Notes under the pieces: model-generated | The model's database searches: none | Seen by the model: the letters and a program-made list of their open reading frames with translations, nothing else | What the model was told of the DNA's origin: nothing | Program-made: the position numbers and the translations under genes | Shown: positions 26,329 through 34,659 of the stretch, piece after piece | Layout of the letters: every line of letters begins with the position of its first letter | Position numbering within the stretch: the first letter of the stretch is position 1 | NCBI GenBank assembly: GCA_937926175.1 | Contig: CALANV010000011.1 | Location: 1 to 64,000 of the forward strand | DNA: 64,000 bases | Direction of reading: 5' to 3' | Source: an uncultured Rhodospirillales bacterium | GTDB taxonomy: Bacteria; Pseudomonadota; Alphaproteobacteria; CACIAM-22H2

Positions 26329-27060
26329 ATGTCGCCGCTTCTCGCCGTTCGCGGCGTCTCCAAGTCCTTCGGCGGCTTGCACGCCGTCAGGGCCGTGTCG
26401 TTCGACCTGTCCGCAGGCGAGATTCTCGGCATCATCGGGCCGAACGGGGCCGGAAAATCCACCCTTTTCGGCATCATTGCCGGTCAGGTCCGCCCCGACC
26501 GGGGCGACGTGGTGTTCGATGGACGATCGATCGTCGGCCTGCCCTGCGAGGCGGTGGCACGGCTCGGTCTGGTCAAGACGTTCCAGACGTCGCGGCCGTT
26601 CGGGACCATGACGTTTCTCGAGAACGTCATGGTCGGCGCGCTGTCGCGCAACGTGGGGCTCGCCGAGGCGCGGGCGATCGCGTTGCAGCAGCTCGACACG
26701 GTCGGCCTCGCGGCGCAGGCGGAACGCCCCGCGGCATGGGCGAGCACCGGTCAGCGCAAGCGCCTGGAGATCGCGCGCGCGCTCGCGACCAAGCCGCGCC
26801 TGCTGCTGCTCGACGAGCCGTTCGGCGGCGTCGATCTGCCCTCCGTCGACGCGCTGGTCGAACTGCTGCAGCGGTTGCGCGACAGCGGCATCACCCTGCT
26901 CGTCATCGAGCACAATCTCGAAGCGGTGCATCGCCTCGTCGATCGCGTGATCGCGATGCATCTGGGTGAGGCGATCGCCGAAGGTACTGCCGAAACGGTC
27001 ACCAACGATCCGCGGGTGATCCAAGCTTATCTCGGATCGACCGAGGTCGCCCATGCTTGA
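26329..27060 (+). CDS. ABC transporter ATP-binding protein (LivG family)
   Basis: This 243-residue ATPase has Walker A G-P-N-G-A-G-K-S-T at 37-45, a Walker B ending L-L-L-L-D-E-P, and the LivG-type H-N-L-E-A-V-H switch histidine. The ABC signature reads S-T-G-Q-R-K-R, a slightly divergent form of the usual S-x-G-Q-Q-R-R. It overlaps livF-type gene by 8 bases. It energises the importer together with the next protein. Confidence 0.94.
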   Translation: MSPLLAVRGVSKSFGGLHAVRAVSFDLSAGEILGIIGPNGAGKSTLFGIIAGQVRPDRGDVVFDGRSIVGLPCEAVARLGLVKTFQTSRPFGTMTFLENVMVGALSRNVGLAEARAIALQQLDTVGLAAQAERPAAWASTGQRKRLEIARALATKPRLLLLDEPFGGVDLPSVDALVELLQRLRDSGITLLVIEHNLEAVHRLVDRVIAMHLGEAIAEGTAETVTNDPRVIQAYLGSTEVAHA

Positions 27061-27793
27061 GGTTGAACGACTCTCCGCGGGCTACGGCGCCCACCAGGTG
27101 CTGTGGGACGTCTCGATCCGCGTCGGCGACAACGAGGTGGTGGCGCTCCTCGGTCCGAACGGGTCGGGCAAGAGCACGCTGATGAACGCCATTTCCCGTC
27201 TGGTCGAAAGATTCGACGGGGAGATCCGCTTCAACGGCATCGCGCTGCACGAGCTGCCGCCGTACCGGCTGCTGCGCGTCGGGCTGTCGCACGTGCTCGA
27301 GCGTCACCGGCTGTTTCCCTACATGACGGTGCTGGAAAACCTGCAACTCGGCGCGGGGCCGGGAGCATCGCGGGCGCTGATTCAGCGTGGCCTCGAACGG
27401 GCCTATGCACTGTTTCCGCGGCTGAAGGAGCGGGCCAAGCAGCTTGCCGGCTCGCTCTCGGGCGGCGAGCAGCAGATGTGCGCGATTGCCCGCGGCCTGA
27501 TGAGCGAACCGCGTCTGCTCCTGGTCGACGAGCCCTTCATCGGCCTGTCGCCGCACATGCGTGCCGAGGTCACCGAGGCGATCCGCCGCATCAATGCCGA
27601 GGGCGTCGCAATTCTGCTGATCGAGCAGAACGTGCCCGTGGCGCTGGCCATGAGTCACCGCGCCTACATCCTTCGCGAAGGCCGGGTCGTGCTGACCGGC
27701 CCCTCGGCCGAACTCGCGGCCGGTGACAAGGTGCAGAAGGCCTTCCTCGGCCGGCTGAATCCCGCCGAGGCGCCTGCCGGCAATGCCGCGTGA
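27053..27793 (+). CDS. ABC transporter ATP-binding protein (LivF family)
   Basis: This second ATPase of 246 residues has Walker A G-P-N-G-S-G-K-S-T at 34-42, signature L-S-G-G-E-Q-Q-M, Walker B L-L-V-D-E-P, and the I-E-Q-N-V switch region. It is the last gene of the ABC operon. The start overlaps the end of the LivG-type gene. With the receptor, two permeases and DUF3830 protein it completes the importer. Confidence 0.94.
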   Translation: MLEVERLSAGYGAHQVLWDVSIRVGDNEVVALLGPNGSGKSTLMNAISRLVERFDGEIRFNGIALHELPPYRLLRVGLSHVLERHRLFPYMTVLENLQLGAGPGASRALIQRGLERAYALFPRLKERAKQLAGSLSGGEQQMCAIARGLMSEPRLLLVDEPFIGLSPHMRAEVTEAIRRINAEGVAILLIEQNVPVALAMSHRAYILREGRVVLTGPSAELAAGDKVQKAFLGRLNPAEAPAGNAA

Positions 27794-27803
27794 CGATAGA
27801 CGG

Positions 27804-27829
27804 TTGACGGTCGGGCGTCGTTGCGTCAA
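27804..27829. promoter_or_regulatory. Operator-like inverted repeat upstream of the XRE-cupin gene
   Basis: TTGACG at 27804-27809 and CGTCAA at 27824-27829 form a 6-base inverted repeat with a 14-base spacer. It lies 34 bases before the regulator's start, a position fit for autoregulation. The left arm also resembles a -35 box. Confidence 0.35.
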
Positions 27830-27862
27830 TCGAGGCGCCGGGAAAACAGGCAAAGACACGGA

Positions 27863-28495
27863 ATGGCGGTGATGAAAGCCAAGCAGCCGCGGCGGCCCCG
27901 GCGCGACGACGATGCCGTGCGTCCGACCGAATCGAAGCAGTTCGCCAGCATGGGCGCGATCATCCGTGCCGCCCGGCGCGAACACGGGCTGACCCTGCAG
28001 CAGGTCGCCAAACAGGCCGGCCTGTCGATAAGCTTCCTGAGCCAGGTGGAGCGGAACCAGCTCACGCCGTCGGTCAGCGCGCTGAAACGCATCGCCGACG
28101 TGCTGCGCATTCCGGCCGGCTCGCTCATGTTCGGGGCGGAAACCCGCAACGGCGGAAACTCCATCAGTCTGGTGCGCAGCGGCGAGCGCAAACGGGTGGT
28201 GTTTCCCGGATTCAACATCGCCTACGAGATGCTGACGCCGGATCTGCGCCGGCGCATGTCGCTGCTTTGGCTCAAGGCCCCACCCCATGCCGAGAGCGGG
28301 CCGGTGTTCTCGCATGACGGCGAGGATGCGGTGGTCGTCCTTAAGGGCAAGCTGAAGGTGGAGGTCGGCGGCGTCTGGCACGAACTCGGCAAGGGCGACA
28401 GCCTCTATTTCAACAGCGAGCTGCCGCATCGCTGGAAGAACGACACCTCCAAGGTCGCGGAGGTGATCTGGGTCTCGACACCGCCGTCCTTCTGA
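27863..28495 (+). CDS. XRE-family transcriptional regulator with cupin sensor domain
   Basis: This 210-residue regulator has a basic N-terminal tail, a helix-turn-helix (R-R-E-H-G-L-T-L-Q-Q-V-A-K-Q-A-G-L-S, then S-F-L-S-Q-V-E-R) and a C-terminal cupin domain (G-K-L-K-V-E-V-G-G, S-E-L-P-H-R-W). This layout senses a small ligand such as an amine, amino acid or pathway intermediate, as in PuuR/SutR-like proteins. ATG 27863 is used; ATG 27872 is possible. It immediately follows the ABC operon and probably controls the island. Confidence 0.9.
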   Translation: MAVMKAKQPRRPRRDDDAVRPTESKQFASMGAIIRAARREHGLTLQQVAKQAGLSISFLSQVERNQLTPSVSALKRIADVLRIPAGSLMFGAETRNGGNSISLVRSGERKRVVFPGFNIAYEMLTPDLRRRMSLLWLKAPPHAESGPVFSHDGEDAVVVLKGKLKVEVGGVWHELGKGDSLYFNSELPHRWKNDTSKVAEVIWVSTPPSF

Positions 28496-28503
28496 GGAAC
28501 GGC

Positions 28504-29400
28504 TCAGTGGAGCTCGGGCAGGACCGCCTGCAGGTGCTTCAGGAAGCTCTCGACCGCACTCGGCAGCGTCCGGCCCTCGAGCACGCAGACGTCGATCGTG
28601 GCCTGCTGGAGCTCGCGGTCGGTCAGCGGCACAGCCACCACGAGCCCAGCCTCCAGTTCGCGTTTCACGGTCAGCCGCGGCAGGTACGTGATGCCGTTGC
28701 CCGAGCGGGCGAAGCCGCGCATGGCCTCTATGGAGTTGGTCTCCAGGGCCGGGCGCAGGGGAAGCTGGGTCCGGCGGCAGCAGGCATCGAGCAGGGTGCG
28801 GAGGCCGAAGCCTTTCTGCGGTATCGCCACCGGATAGTTCAGCGTATCGCTGAAGCTGACGCGCTTCTGCTTGGCCAGGGCAAAGTCCGGCGCCATGATC
28901 GCGAACAGCGGGTCGCGGACGCGAAACGCGCAACGCACGGCGGGATCCGGATTTGCGGTGAAGGCGATGCCAATGTCGGCCTCGCCGTCGCGCACCGCGG
29001 CGACGACGGCTTCCGTCCCGGTGACGTTCAGGCTGAAGTTCACGCCGTTGAAGCGCTGACGAAAGGTGGCGAGCGCGTGCGTGAGGCCGTTCGCCACCAC
29101 GCCTTCCACTGATGCGATGCGCACATGGCCGCGGCGCAGCCCTTTCACATCGTCGATCTCGGCGGCCACGCGCTCGCGATCCAGTAGTGCTGCGCGGGCA
29201 TAGCGCGCATAGACCTCGCCGGCGGAGTTGGGGACCATGCCGCGCGCGTGACGCTCGAACAGCGGAATGCCGAACTCCTCCTCCAGATTGCGGATCTGCC
29301 TGCTGATCGCCGAGGGCGCGACGTTGAGCCGTTCGGCGGCCTCCCGGATCGATCCGGTCCGAACCACCTCGTTGAAGTATCGCAGCTGCGTGAGCGACAT
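28504..29400 (-). CDS. LysR-family transcriptional regulator
   Basis: This 298-residue regulator begins M-S-L-T-Q-L-R-Y-F-N-E-V-V, with the LysR helix-turn-helix (I-R-E-A-A-E-R-L-N-V-A-P-S-A-I-S-R-Q-I) and a periplasmic-binding-like effector domain. It is convergent with the XRE-cupin gene and divergent from the CnbZ-like/RidA genes, the classical arrangement for a regulator acting on its divergent neighbour. The intergenic space contains T-N11-A-type palindromes. Confidence 0.92.
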   Translation of the reverse strand: MSLTQLRYFNEVVRTGSIREAAERLNVAPSAISRQIRNLEEEFGIPLFERHARGMVPNSAGEVYARYARAALLDRERVAAEIDDVKGLRRGHVRIASVEGVVANGLTHALATFRQRFNGVNFSLNVTGTEAVVAAVRDGEADIGIAFTANPDPAVRCAFRVRDPLFAIMAPDFALAKQKRVSFSDTLNYPVAIPQKGFGLRTLLDACCRRTQLPLRPALETNSIEAMRGFARSGNGITYLPRLTVKRELEAGLVVAVPLTDRELQQATIDVCVLEGRTLPSAVESFLKHLQAVLPELH

Positions 29401-29410
29401 CGCCGTTTCC

Positions 29411-29454
29411 TGTTCTATCTATTGGAACACGATGTTCAAATTTACATTCTTGAA
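29411..29454. promoter_or_regulatory. Putative LysR-type binding sites
   Basis: Two dyads lie just upstream of the LysR start: TGTTC-N9-GAACA at 29411-29429 and TTCAA-N10-TTGAA at 29435-29454. The second fits the T-N11-A rule for LysR operators. The pair is placed between the regulator and the divergent deaminase genes and is clearly more AT-rich than the surroundings. Confidence 0.55.
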
Positions 29455-29601
29455 GCAACAGAGTCACCGCGCCATCTTTGCCTCGTCAGGCGGTGCTCTG
29501 CCGCCGCCGAACGTTCCGACGTAGCCAACCGGGACCGCCCGAGAGTGCCGGCGGGCCTCCGATTTTCCGCTTGCGATTGAACTGAACGAGGGAGATTCCC
29601 G

Positions 29602-30357
29602 ATGCCTGAAGTCCTGTCCATGGAATCCGCCGGTTATCGGTTCATCAAGGGCGTCTTTCAGTACTCGGCCGGCGTGGCGGCGCTGCCGGGCTACGAGATC
29701 GAGCGGGTCCGCTTCCATCGGCTGCTGCCGCTGGCCGAGGGCTTCGCCGCCATCGAGGCGCATCTCAAGTCACTGGGACGTCCGGTGACGGCACTGTGCG
29801 CGTGCGAGCTGCGCTCGCCCGAGCCGTTCACGGAAGCGGGATTCCAGGCCTTCAACCGCGAATATGTCGGGACGCTGGAGCGCTGGGGCATCATGTCCGG
29901 CGGCGTCAATCCCGTCGCGCGGACGAATGTCTGTCCCGAGGCCGGCAAGCCGGCGGTGCCGAGCTTCTATGCCTTCTCCTATACCGTGCCGGCGGCGCCG
30001 AACCGGCGCGGCACCTTCGTGATCGCCGGCAGCGGCGAGGCGCCGGAGGGCAAGGGCAACTACCGCGACCATGCCATCCGGCTCGGCGACCGGTCGCCGG
30101 AAGGCCTGCGCGAGAAGGCGCGCTGGGTGCTGGGCGAAATGGAGCGCCGCATGGCCGCGTTGGGCTTCGGCTGGGCGGATGCGACGGGCACGCATCTGTA
30201 CACGGTCTACGACGTGCATCCGTTCCTGCACGAGGAGATCGCGCTTCGCGGCGCCATGGCCGCGGGATTGAGCTGGCATTTCTCCCGCCCGCCGGTGCAG
30301 GATCTCGACTACGAGATGGATGTCCGGGGCGTGCTGCGCGAACACGTGCTCGCTTGA
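29602..30357 (+). CDS. Probable CnbZ-like (aminomuconate-type) deaminase
   Basis: This 251-residue soluble protein resembles, from memory, proteins annotated as 2-amino-5-chloromuconate deaminase CnbZ: E-S-A-G-Y-R-F-I-K-G-V-F-Q-Y-S near the start, C-A-C-E-L-R-S-P-E-P-F, N-P-V-A-R-T-N-V-C-P-E and A-G-S-G-E-A-P-E-G-K-G. The C-terminal half has RidA-like features (L-G-F-G-W-A-D-A-T, V-Y-D-V-H-P-F). GAGGGAGA precedes ATG. It is divergent from a LysR gene and followed by a RidA fusion, which supports work on an enamine or imine. The assignment is by resemblance only. Confidence 0.55.
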   Translation: MPEVLSMESAGYRFIKGVFQYSAGVAALPGYEIERVRFHRLLPLAEGFAAIEAHLKSLGRPVTALCACELRSPEPFTEAGFQAFNREYVGTLERWGIMSGGVNPVARTNVCPEAGKPAVPSFYAFSYTVPAAPNRRGTFVIAGSGEAPEGKGNYRDHAIRLGDRSPEGLREKARWVLGEMERRMAALGFGWADATGTHLYTVYDVHPFLHEEIALRGAMAAGLSWHFSRPPVQDLDYEMDVRGVLREHVLA

Positions 30358-30393
30358 ACGCTCAAGCACCCAGGCAGGGGAAGGGGGAATCGC

Positions 30394-31524
30394 GTGACCA
30401 AGCAGGTGATCTACACCGATCGCGTGATGAAGCCGATCGCGCATTTCTCCCATGCCGTGCGGGTCGGCAACGTCATTCATCTCGGCGCCACGGCAGGGAC
30501 CGATGCGCAGCGCCGTCTTGCCGGCGCCACGCCGGGCCTAGTCGACGTCGCGGCACAGACCCGCAAGATGTTCGAGAACGCCGCCACGGTGCTCGGCCTG
30601 CTCGGCGCCGGGCTGGAGCACGTCGTCCGGCTCAAGACCTACATCACCGATCTGCGCGACCTGCCGGTCTACGAAAAACTCTATGCCGAGACGTTCGGCA
30701 ACATCCGCCCGAACCACGTCATCGTCGGCTCGGCCGGTTTTCCGTTGCCGCAGGCGGCCATCGAATTCGATCTGGTCGCGGTGGTCGACTCGGCCGTCAC
30801 GCGCCTGCCCGAGGCGGGTGATGCGGCGCACGCCGCGGACCGGTACTACTGCACGGCCGGCCCGGCTTCGGGCGACGCGCCGCCGCCGGCAAGCTTCGCC
30901 GCGCAGATGGAAGAAGCGCTGCGCCAGTTGCGGGCGCGTCTTGCCGCCGGCGGGTTCTCGCTCGGCGACACGGTTTACCTCCATGTCACGCTGCAGGACG
31001 TCCGCGACGCGGCGACGTGTGCCACGGCGGTCAAGGCCTTCTTCCCGCAGCCCGCGCCCGCCTGCGTCGTGGTGGTCGCGCCGCTGCCGAAGCCCGATTG
31101 GATGCTGCAGCTCGAAGCCGTGGCCGTGAAGGGCGGCGGCCGGCCGGTGCGCGCCGGTCTCTCGTCCACCGAATTCGACCTCGGCACGCCGGCCATGCTC
31201 GCCGGCGACGAACTCTACATCGGCGGACAGTTTGGTCGCGGCGCCGGCGTGGAGGCGCAGACCCGCGCCGCCTGGGACCGCATTCGTGCGTTGCTCGATG
31301 CCGTCGGCATGGACGCCGCGGCCATTCTGCGGACCAACAACGTGCTCACCGATTGGCGCAACTACGCCGGTTTCAATGCCGGATACGGCGCCAACGTCAG
31401 CGAGCCCTATCCGCCGCGCACGACCGTGCTGGGCGGCTTGGCGCAGCGCGACGCACTGGTGCAGATCGAGGCCCTGGCGCATCGGCACGGCGGCACGGCC
31501 ACGATCGTACAGGCGCAGGGGTGA
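30394..31524 (+). CDS. Triple RidA (YjgF/UK114) domain protein
   Basis: The 376 residues divide into three consecutive RidA-like units: about 1-133, 150-246 and 252-365. Each shows the pattern of a GG/GA strand, a long helix (Q-T-R-K-M-F-E-N; Q-M-E-E-A-L-R-Q-L; Q-T-R-A-A-W-D-R-I), a V/I-x-L-x-T-Y-I or V-Y-L-H strand, and a closing I-E-x-D/A-L. RidA proteins hydrolyse reactive enamines/imines and depend on an arginine in a P-x-R-[ST] motif. Only the third unit keeps it (P-P-R-T, Arg342); unit one has R-P-N-H and unit two A-P-A-C. Single RidA proteins are about 130 residues and trimeric, so this may be a one-chain trimer with one active site. Confidence 0.85.
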   Translation: MTKQVIYTDRVMKPIAHFSHAVRVGNVIHLGATAGTDAQRRLAGATPGLVDVAAQTRKMFENAATVLGLLGAGLEHVVRLKTYITDLRDLPVYEKLYAETFGNIRPNHVIVGSAGFPLPQAAIEFDLVAVVDSAVTRLPEAGDAAHAADRYYCTAGPASGDAPPPASFAAQMEEALRQLRARLAAGGFSLGDTVYLHVTLQDVRDAATCATAVKAFFPQPAPACVVVVAPLPKPDWMLQLEAVAVKGGGRPVRAGLSSTEFDLGTPAMLAGDELYIGGQFGRGAGVEAQTRAAWDRIRALLDAVGMDAAAILRTNNVLTDWRNYAGFNAGYGANVSEPYPPRTTVLGGLAQRDALVQIEALAHRHGGTATIVQAQG

Positions 31525-31540
31525 TGCCGACTGCGTGGCG

Positions 31541-32197
31541 TCACTTCTTCTGATCGAATCCCATACTTTTCAGCACCGGCCCCAGACCGAGCAGGTCCAC
31601 GGTCGTGGCGCCTTCCTGGATGGCGTGGCGCATTGCCTCTTCCTTCCGCTCGCGCTCGCGCGCCTTCCTCACGACGTCGTCCAGCTCGTTCGCGGCAATC
31701 ACCACCACGCCGTCGCGGTCGCCGACGACGATGTCGCCCGGGTTGACCGGGACGCCGCCGCAGACGATCGGGGCATTGACCCTGCCGGGCTGATTCTTCG
31801 TGGTTCCCTTGATGGACAGGCCGCGCGCGAATACGGGAAAGCGCATGCGGATGATCGCCTCGGCATCACGGACCGCGCCGTCGATGATCAGGCCGGCGAT
31901 GCCGCGCATCTGCGCCGCGAAGGTCAGGATGTCACCCCAGGGCCCCGCCTCGAGATAGCCTTTGGCATCGACGACCAGGACGTCGCCGGGTTCGGCGATG
32001 CTCACGGCGTGATGGATCATCAGATTGTCGCCGGGACGGCAATCGACGGTCAGGGCGCGGCCGGCGAGCTTCAGCGACGGATCGAGCGGCTTGATCCCCG
32101 CATCCAGCGCCCCTTTCTGGCCTTGCGCTTCGTGCAAGGTCGCAACGCCGAGCTGCGTCAGGGTCTCGATCTGCTCGGGGGTGAGCCGTGAACTCAT
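31541..32197 (-). CDS. RraA-family aldolase/demethylmenaquinone methyltransferase-like protein
   Basis: This 218-residue member of the RraA/HMG aldolase family has L-G-V-A-T-L-H-E-A-Q-G early, the G-L-I-I-D-G-A-V-R-D core carrying the Arg-Asp pair that binds metal and pyruvate-like ligands, and G-D-I-V-V-G-D-R-D-G-V-V-V-I. Catabolic members split 4-hydroxy-4-methyl-2-oxoglutarate or 4-carboxy-4-hydroxy-2-oxoadipate and decarboxylate oxaloacetate. Its start at 32197 has GAGGAG upstream. It converges with the RidA gene; pathway membership is inferred from position. Confidence 0.82.
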   Translation of the reverse strand: MSSRLTPEQIETLTQLGVATLHEAQGQKGALDAGIKPLDPSLKLAGRALTVDCRPGDNLMIHHAVSIAEPGDVLVVDAKGYLEAGPWGDILTFAAQMRGIAGLIIDGAVRDAEAIIRMRFPVFARGLSIKGTTKNQPGRVNAPIVCGGVPVNPGDIVVGDRDGVVVIAANELDDVVRKARERERKEEAMRHAIQEGATTVDLLGLGPVLKSMGFDQKK

Positions 32198-32297
32198 TTC
32201 CGTCTCCTCATGCTTTCTTCCGGGCGAAAATCGCCGGCCGCGATCCTCGCCAACATCGCCCGTTCTCGCCAAGAGATTTTCGCGCTGCTCGCGCCGC

Positions 32298-33764
32298 TCA
32301 GGCATCCGTCGCATCGTCGGACCGCGCGAGGTGCGGCGCCGATTTCGGCACGTGGCCGCTGACTTCCGCGCCCGCGTCGGCATCGAGGAACACGAACACG
32401 AGCGCCGATGCCGCGACGATGGCGGCGACCACCAGGAACGCGATGGTGAAGTCGCCCAAAGCCAGGACGTCGCTCCCGCGCGCCATCATCGCGAGGTGCA
32501 GGATCAGCGCGCCAACGCCCACCCCGACGCTGGTGGCGAGCTGCTGTGCCGTGCCGGAGAGGCTGGTCGCGCGGCTCATCCGTTCGGCCGGCACGTCGGC
32601 GAACGCCAGCGAATTCAGGCTGGTGAACTGCAGCGAGCGGAGAAAGCCGCCGCCGAGAAGAACCAGCAGCATGACGGCCGTGGCCGTGTCCGGCCGGAAC
32701 AGGCCGTAGACGGCGAAGAAGACGGCGCAGAGCAGGCCGTTGCCGATCAGGACCGACCGGAACCCGAAGCGGTTCAGGATCGGGGCCGCGGCCACCTTCA
32801 TGGCAATCGCGCCGACGGCGGACACGAAGGTGATGAGGCCGGAGCTGAACGCCGTCAGGCCGAAGCCGATCTGGAGCATCAGCGGCAGCAGGAACGGCGA
32901 GGCGCCGGCGCCGACGCGGAACAGAAAGCCGCCGGAGAGGCTCATCCGCAATGTCGGGATGCGGAACAGTGACAGGTCGAGGACGGGCGCGGTGACGCGG
33001 CGGGCGTGGCGGACATAGACCGCGAGCGCCGTCGCGCCAACGACGAGCAGCGCCGCGGTGACGCCGGCCGGCAGCACGTCGCGGCCGATCGTCTCGAAGC
33101 CGAAGACCAGCGCGGTGAACCCGACGGCCGTGAGCAGCAGGCCGCGCACGTCGAGCGGGGGCACCGTCTGTTCGCGCGTGTCCTCGATGTAAAGGAGCGC
33201 CAGCGCGATGCCGACGATGCCGATCGGGATGTTGATCCAGAAGATCCAGCGCCAGGACAGATAGGTCGCGAGAAATCCGCCGAGCGGCGGCCCGATCACC
33301 GGCCCGACCAGGGCGGGCATGGTCAGATAGGCCATCGCCCGGACCAGCTCCGGCTTCGTCACGGCGCGCAGGACCACCAGCCGCCCGACCGGCACCATCA
33401 TGGCGCCGCCCAGGCCCTGAAGAATGCGGGCAAGGACGAGTTCCACGAGCGATCCGCTCAACCCGCACAGGATCGAGCCGAGCGTGAAGACGGCAATCGC
33501 AAGCGTGAAGACGCGCCGCGCGCCGAAGCGGTCGGCGATCCAGCCGCTGACCGGAATGAACACGGCGAGACTGAACAGGTAAGCGGTGATCGCAAGGTTG
33601 AGGCGCACCGGGCTCTCACCGAACGAGGCCGCAATCGCCGGCAGCGCCGTCGACAGCACCGTCGAGTCGAGGTTCTCCATGAACAGGGCGCAGGCGACGA
33701 TCAGGGGGATCAGCACGCGCCGCGGCAAGCTCGTCTCCTCTTCCGTCTCCGGCTGCGGTGGCAC
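32298..33764 (-). CDS. MFS multidrug transporter, DHA2 (EmrB/QacA) family
   Basis: This 488-residue protein has about 14 hydrophobic helices. The F-M-E-N-L-D-S-T-V-L-S-T-A-L-P motif in helix 1 and G-W-I-A-D-R-F-G-A-R-R (motif A) mark it as a DHA2 drug:proton antiporter. The start is GTG 33764. It lies 100 bases upstream of the RraA gene on the same strand, so they could share a transcript. It may export a toxic catabolite or an unrelated compound. Confidence 0.92.
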   Translation of the reverse strand: MPPQPETEEETSLPRRVLIPLIVACALFMENLDSTVLSTALPAIAASFGESPVRLNLAITAYLFSLAVFIPVSGWIADRFGARRVFTLAIAVFTLGSILCGLSGSLVELVLARILQGLGGAMMVPVGRLVVLRAVTKPELVRAMAYLTMPALVGPVIGPPLGGFLATYLSWRWIFWINIPIGIVGIALALLYIEDTREQTVPPLDVRGLLLTAVGFTALVFGFETIGRDVLPAGVTAALLVVGATALAVYVRHARRVTAPVLDLSLFRIPTLRMSLSGGFLFRVGAGASPFLLPLMLQIGFGLTAFSSGLITFVSAVGAIAMKVAAAPILNRFGFRSVLIGNGLLCAVFFAVYGLFRPDTATAVMLLVLLGGGFLRSLQFTSLNSLAFADVPAERMSRATSLSGTAQQLATSVGVGVGALILHLAMMARGSDVLALGDFTIAFLVVAAIVAASALVFVFLDADAGAEVSGHVPKSAPHLARSDDATDA

Positions 33765-33862
33765 GAATGCGAAGTTAGGACGGCGACGCCGTCGCGAGTC
33801 ACGAAATTTTCACGCGCGAGCCATTCCGGATCGGCGCCGCTTGCCTTCTTGCGGCGTCACCC

Positions 33863-34642
33863 TCAGGCTGCGCCGCGCGCGGCGCGACGGGCGTAGAGGC
33901 GGTCGAGCACGTCGATCATTTCGGGCGGCAGATACGACTTGCCGCGCGCGAGGATGTCGTCAGGGATGCCGAATAGTGCTTCGGCAACGGCGCCGGCGAT
34001 GCAGGCGATGGTATCGCTGTCGCCGCCGATCGAGACGGCGTTGCGCAGCGCGTCCTCGTATCCGGTCGCCTCCAGCGCGCAGGTCAGGGCCTGCGGCACC
34101 GTGCCCTGGCAGGACGGATCGAAGCGGTAGCCGGGCCGGATCTGATCGACGCTCTGCGACAGGTCATAGCCGAACCGCGCCGCGATCTCGGCGCGCAGTT
34201 CAAGGGCCGGAACGCCCTCGAGTGCAAGGCGGACGGCCGTCGCGACGGCGGCGGCGCCTTTGATTCCTTCCGGATGATCGTGGCTGACCGCCGTGACATG
34301 CCGGGCGAGTGCCGCGGCTTCGTCGACGTCGCGCGCGAGGAAGCCGGCGGGACCCGCCCGCATCGCCGCACCGGTGCCCCAGCTTCGATACGGGCCCATT
34401 TCGGGCCGGCGCAGCCACTCGCGAAAAGAGGCACCGTAGCCACGGTCGGGATAACGTCCGCCCCAGACCCGCAGACTGACGGCCGGATCGAGGCCGTCGA
34501 GCAGGGCCGCGGCGACCGCGACCGTGCACACGGTGTCGTCGGTGAAGGTGCAGCCGGGCCCGAAGAGTTCGAAATCCTTGCTCTTGCGGTTCTGCGCCTC
34601 GTAGATCGAGCCGACGATGTCGCCGATCACGGCCCCGTACAT
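33863..34642 (-). CDS. ADP-ribosylglycohydrolase family protein
   Basis: This 259-residue protein opens with M-Y-G-A-V-I-G-D-I-V-G-S, has the metal-binding T-F-T-D-D-T motif at 32-37 and the second site S-I-G-G-D-S-D-T near 205. These are the magnesium ligands of the DraG/ARH fold that removes ADP-ribose from proteins, nucleic acids or small molecules. It is short, without extra domains. It is 17 bases downstream of the acyl-CoA synthetase gene on the same strand. No DraT-like transferase is visible, so the target is unknown. Confidence 0.9.
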   Translation of the reverse strand: MYGAVIGDIVGSIYEAQNRKSKDFELFGPGCTFTDDTVCTVAVAAALLDGLDPAVSLRVWGGRYPDRGYGASFREWLRRPEMGPYRSWGTGAAMRAGPAGFLARDVDEAAALARHVTAVSHDHPEGIKGAAAVATAVRLALEGVPALELRAEIAARFGYDLSQSVDQIRPGYRFDPSCQGTVPQALTCALEATGYEDALRNAVSIGGDSDTIACIAGAVAEALFGIPDDILARGKSYLPPEMIDVLDRLYARRAARGAA

Positions 34643-34659
34643 CGGAGGGCGGCTCCAGC

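Noticed and set aside
26999..29467. Minus-strand frame of more than 800 codons over the LivF, XRE-cupin and LysR genes
   Set aside because: Only the separate 28504-29400 frame has LysR motifs; the long frame is a shadow of LivF and the XRE gene.
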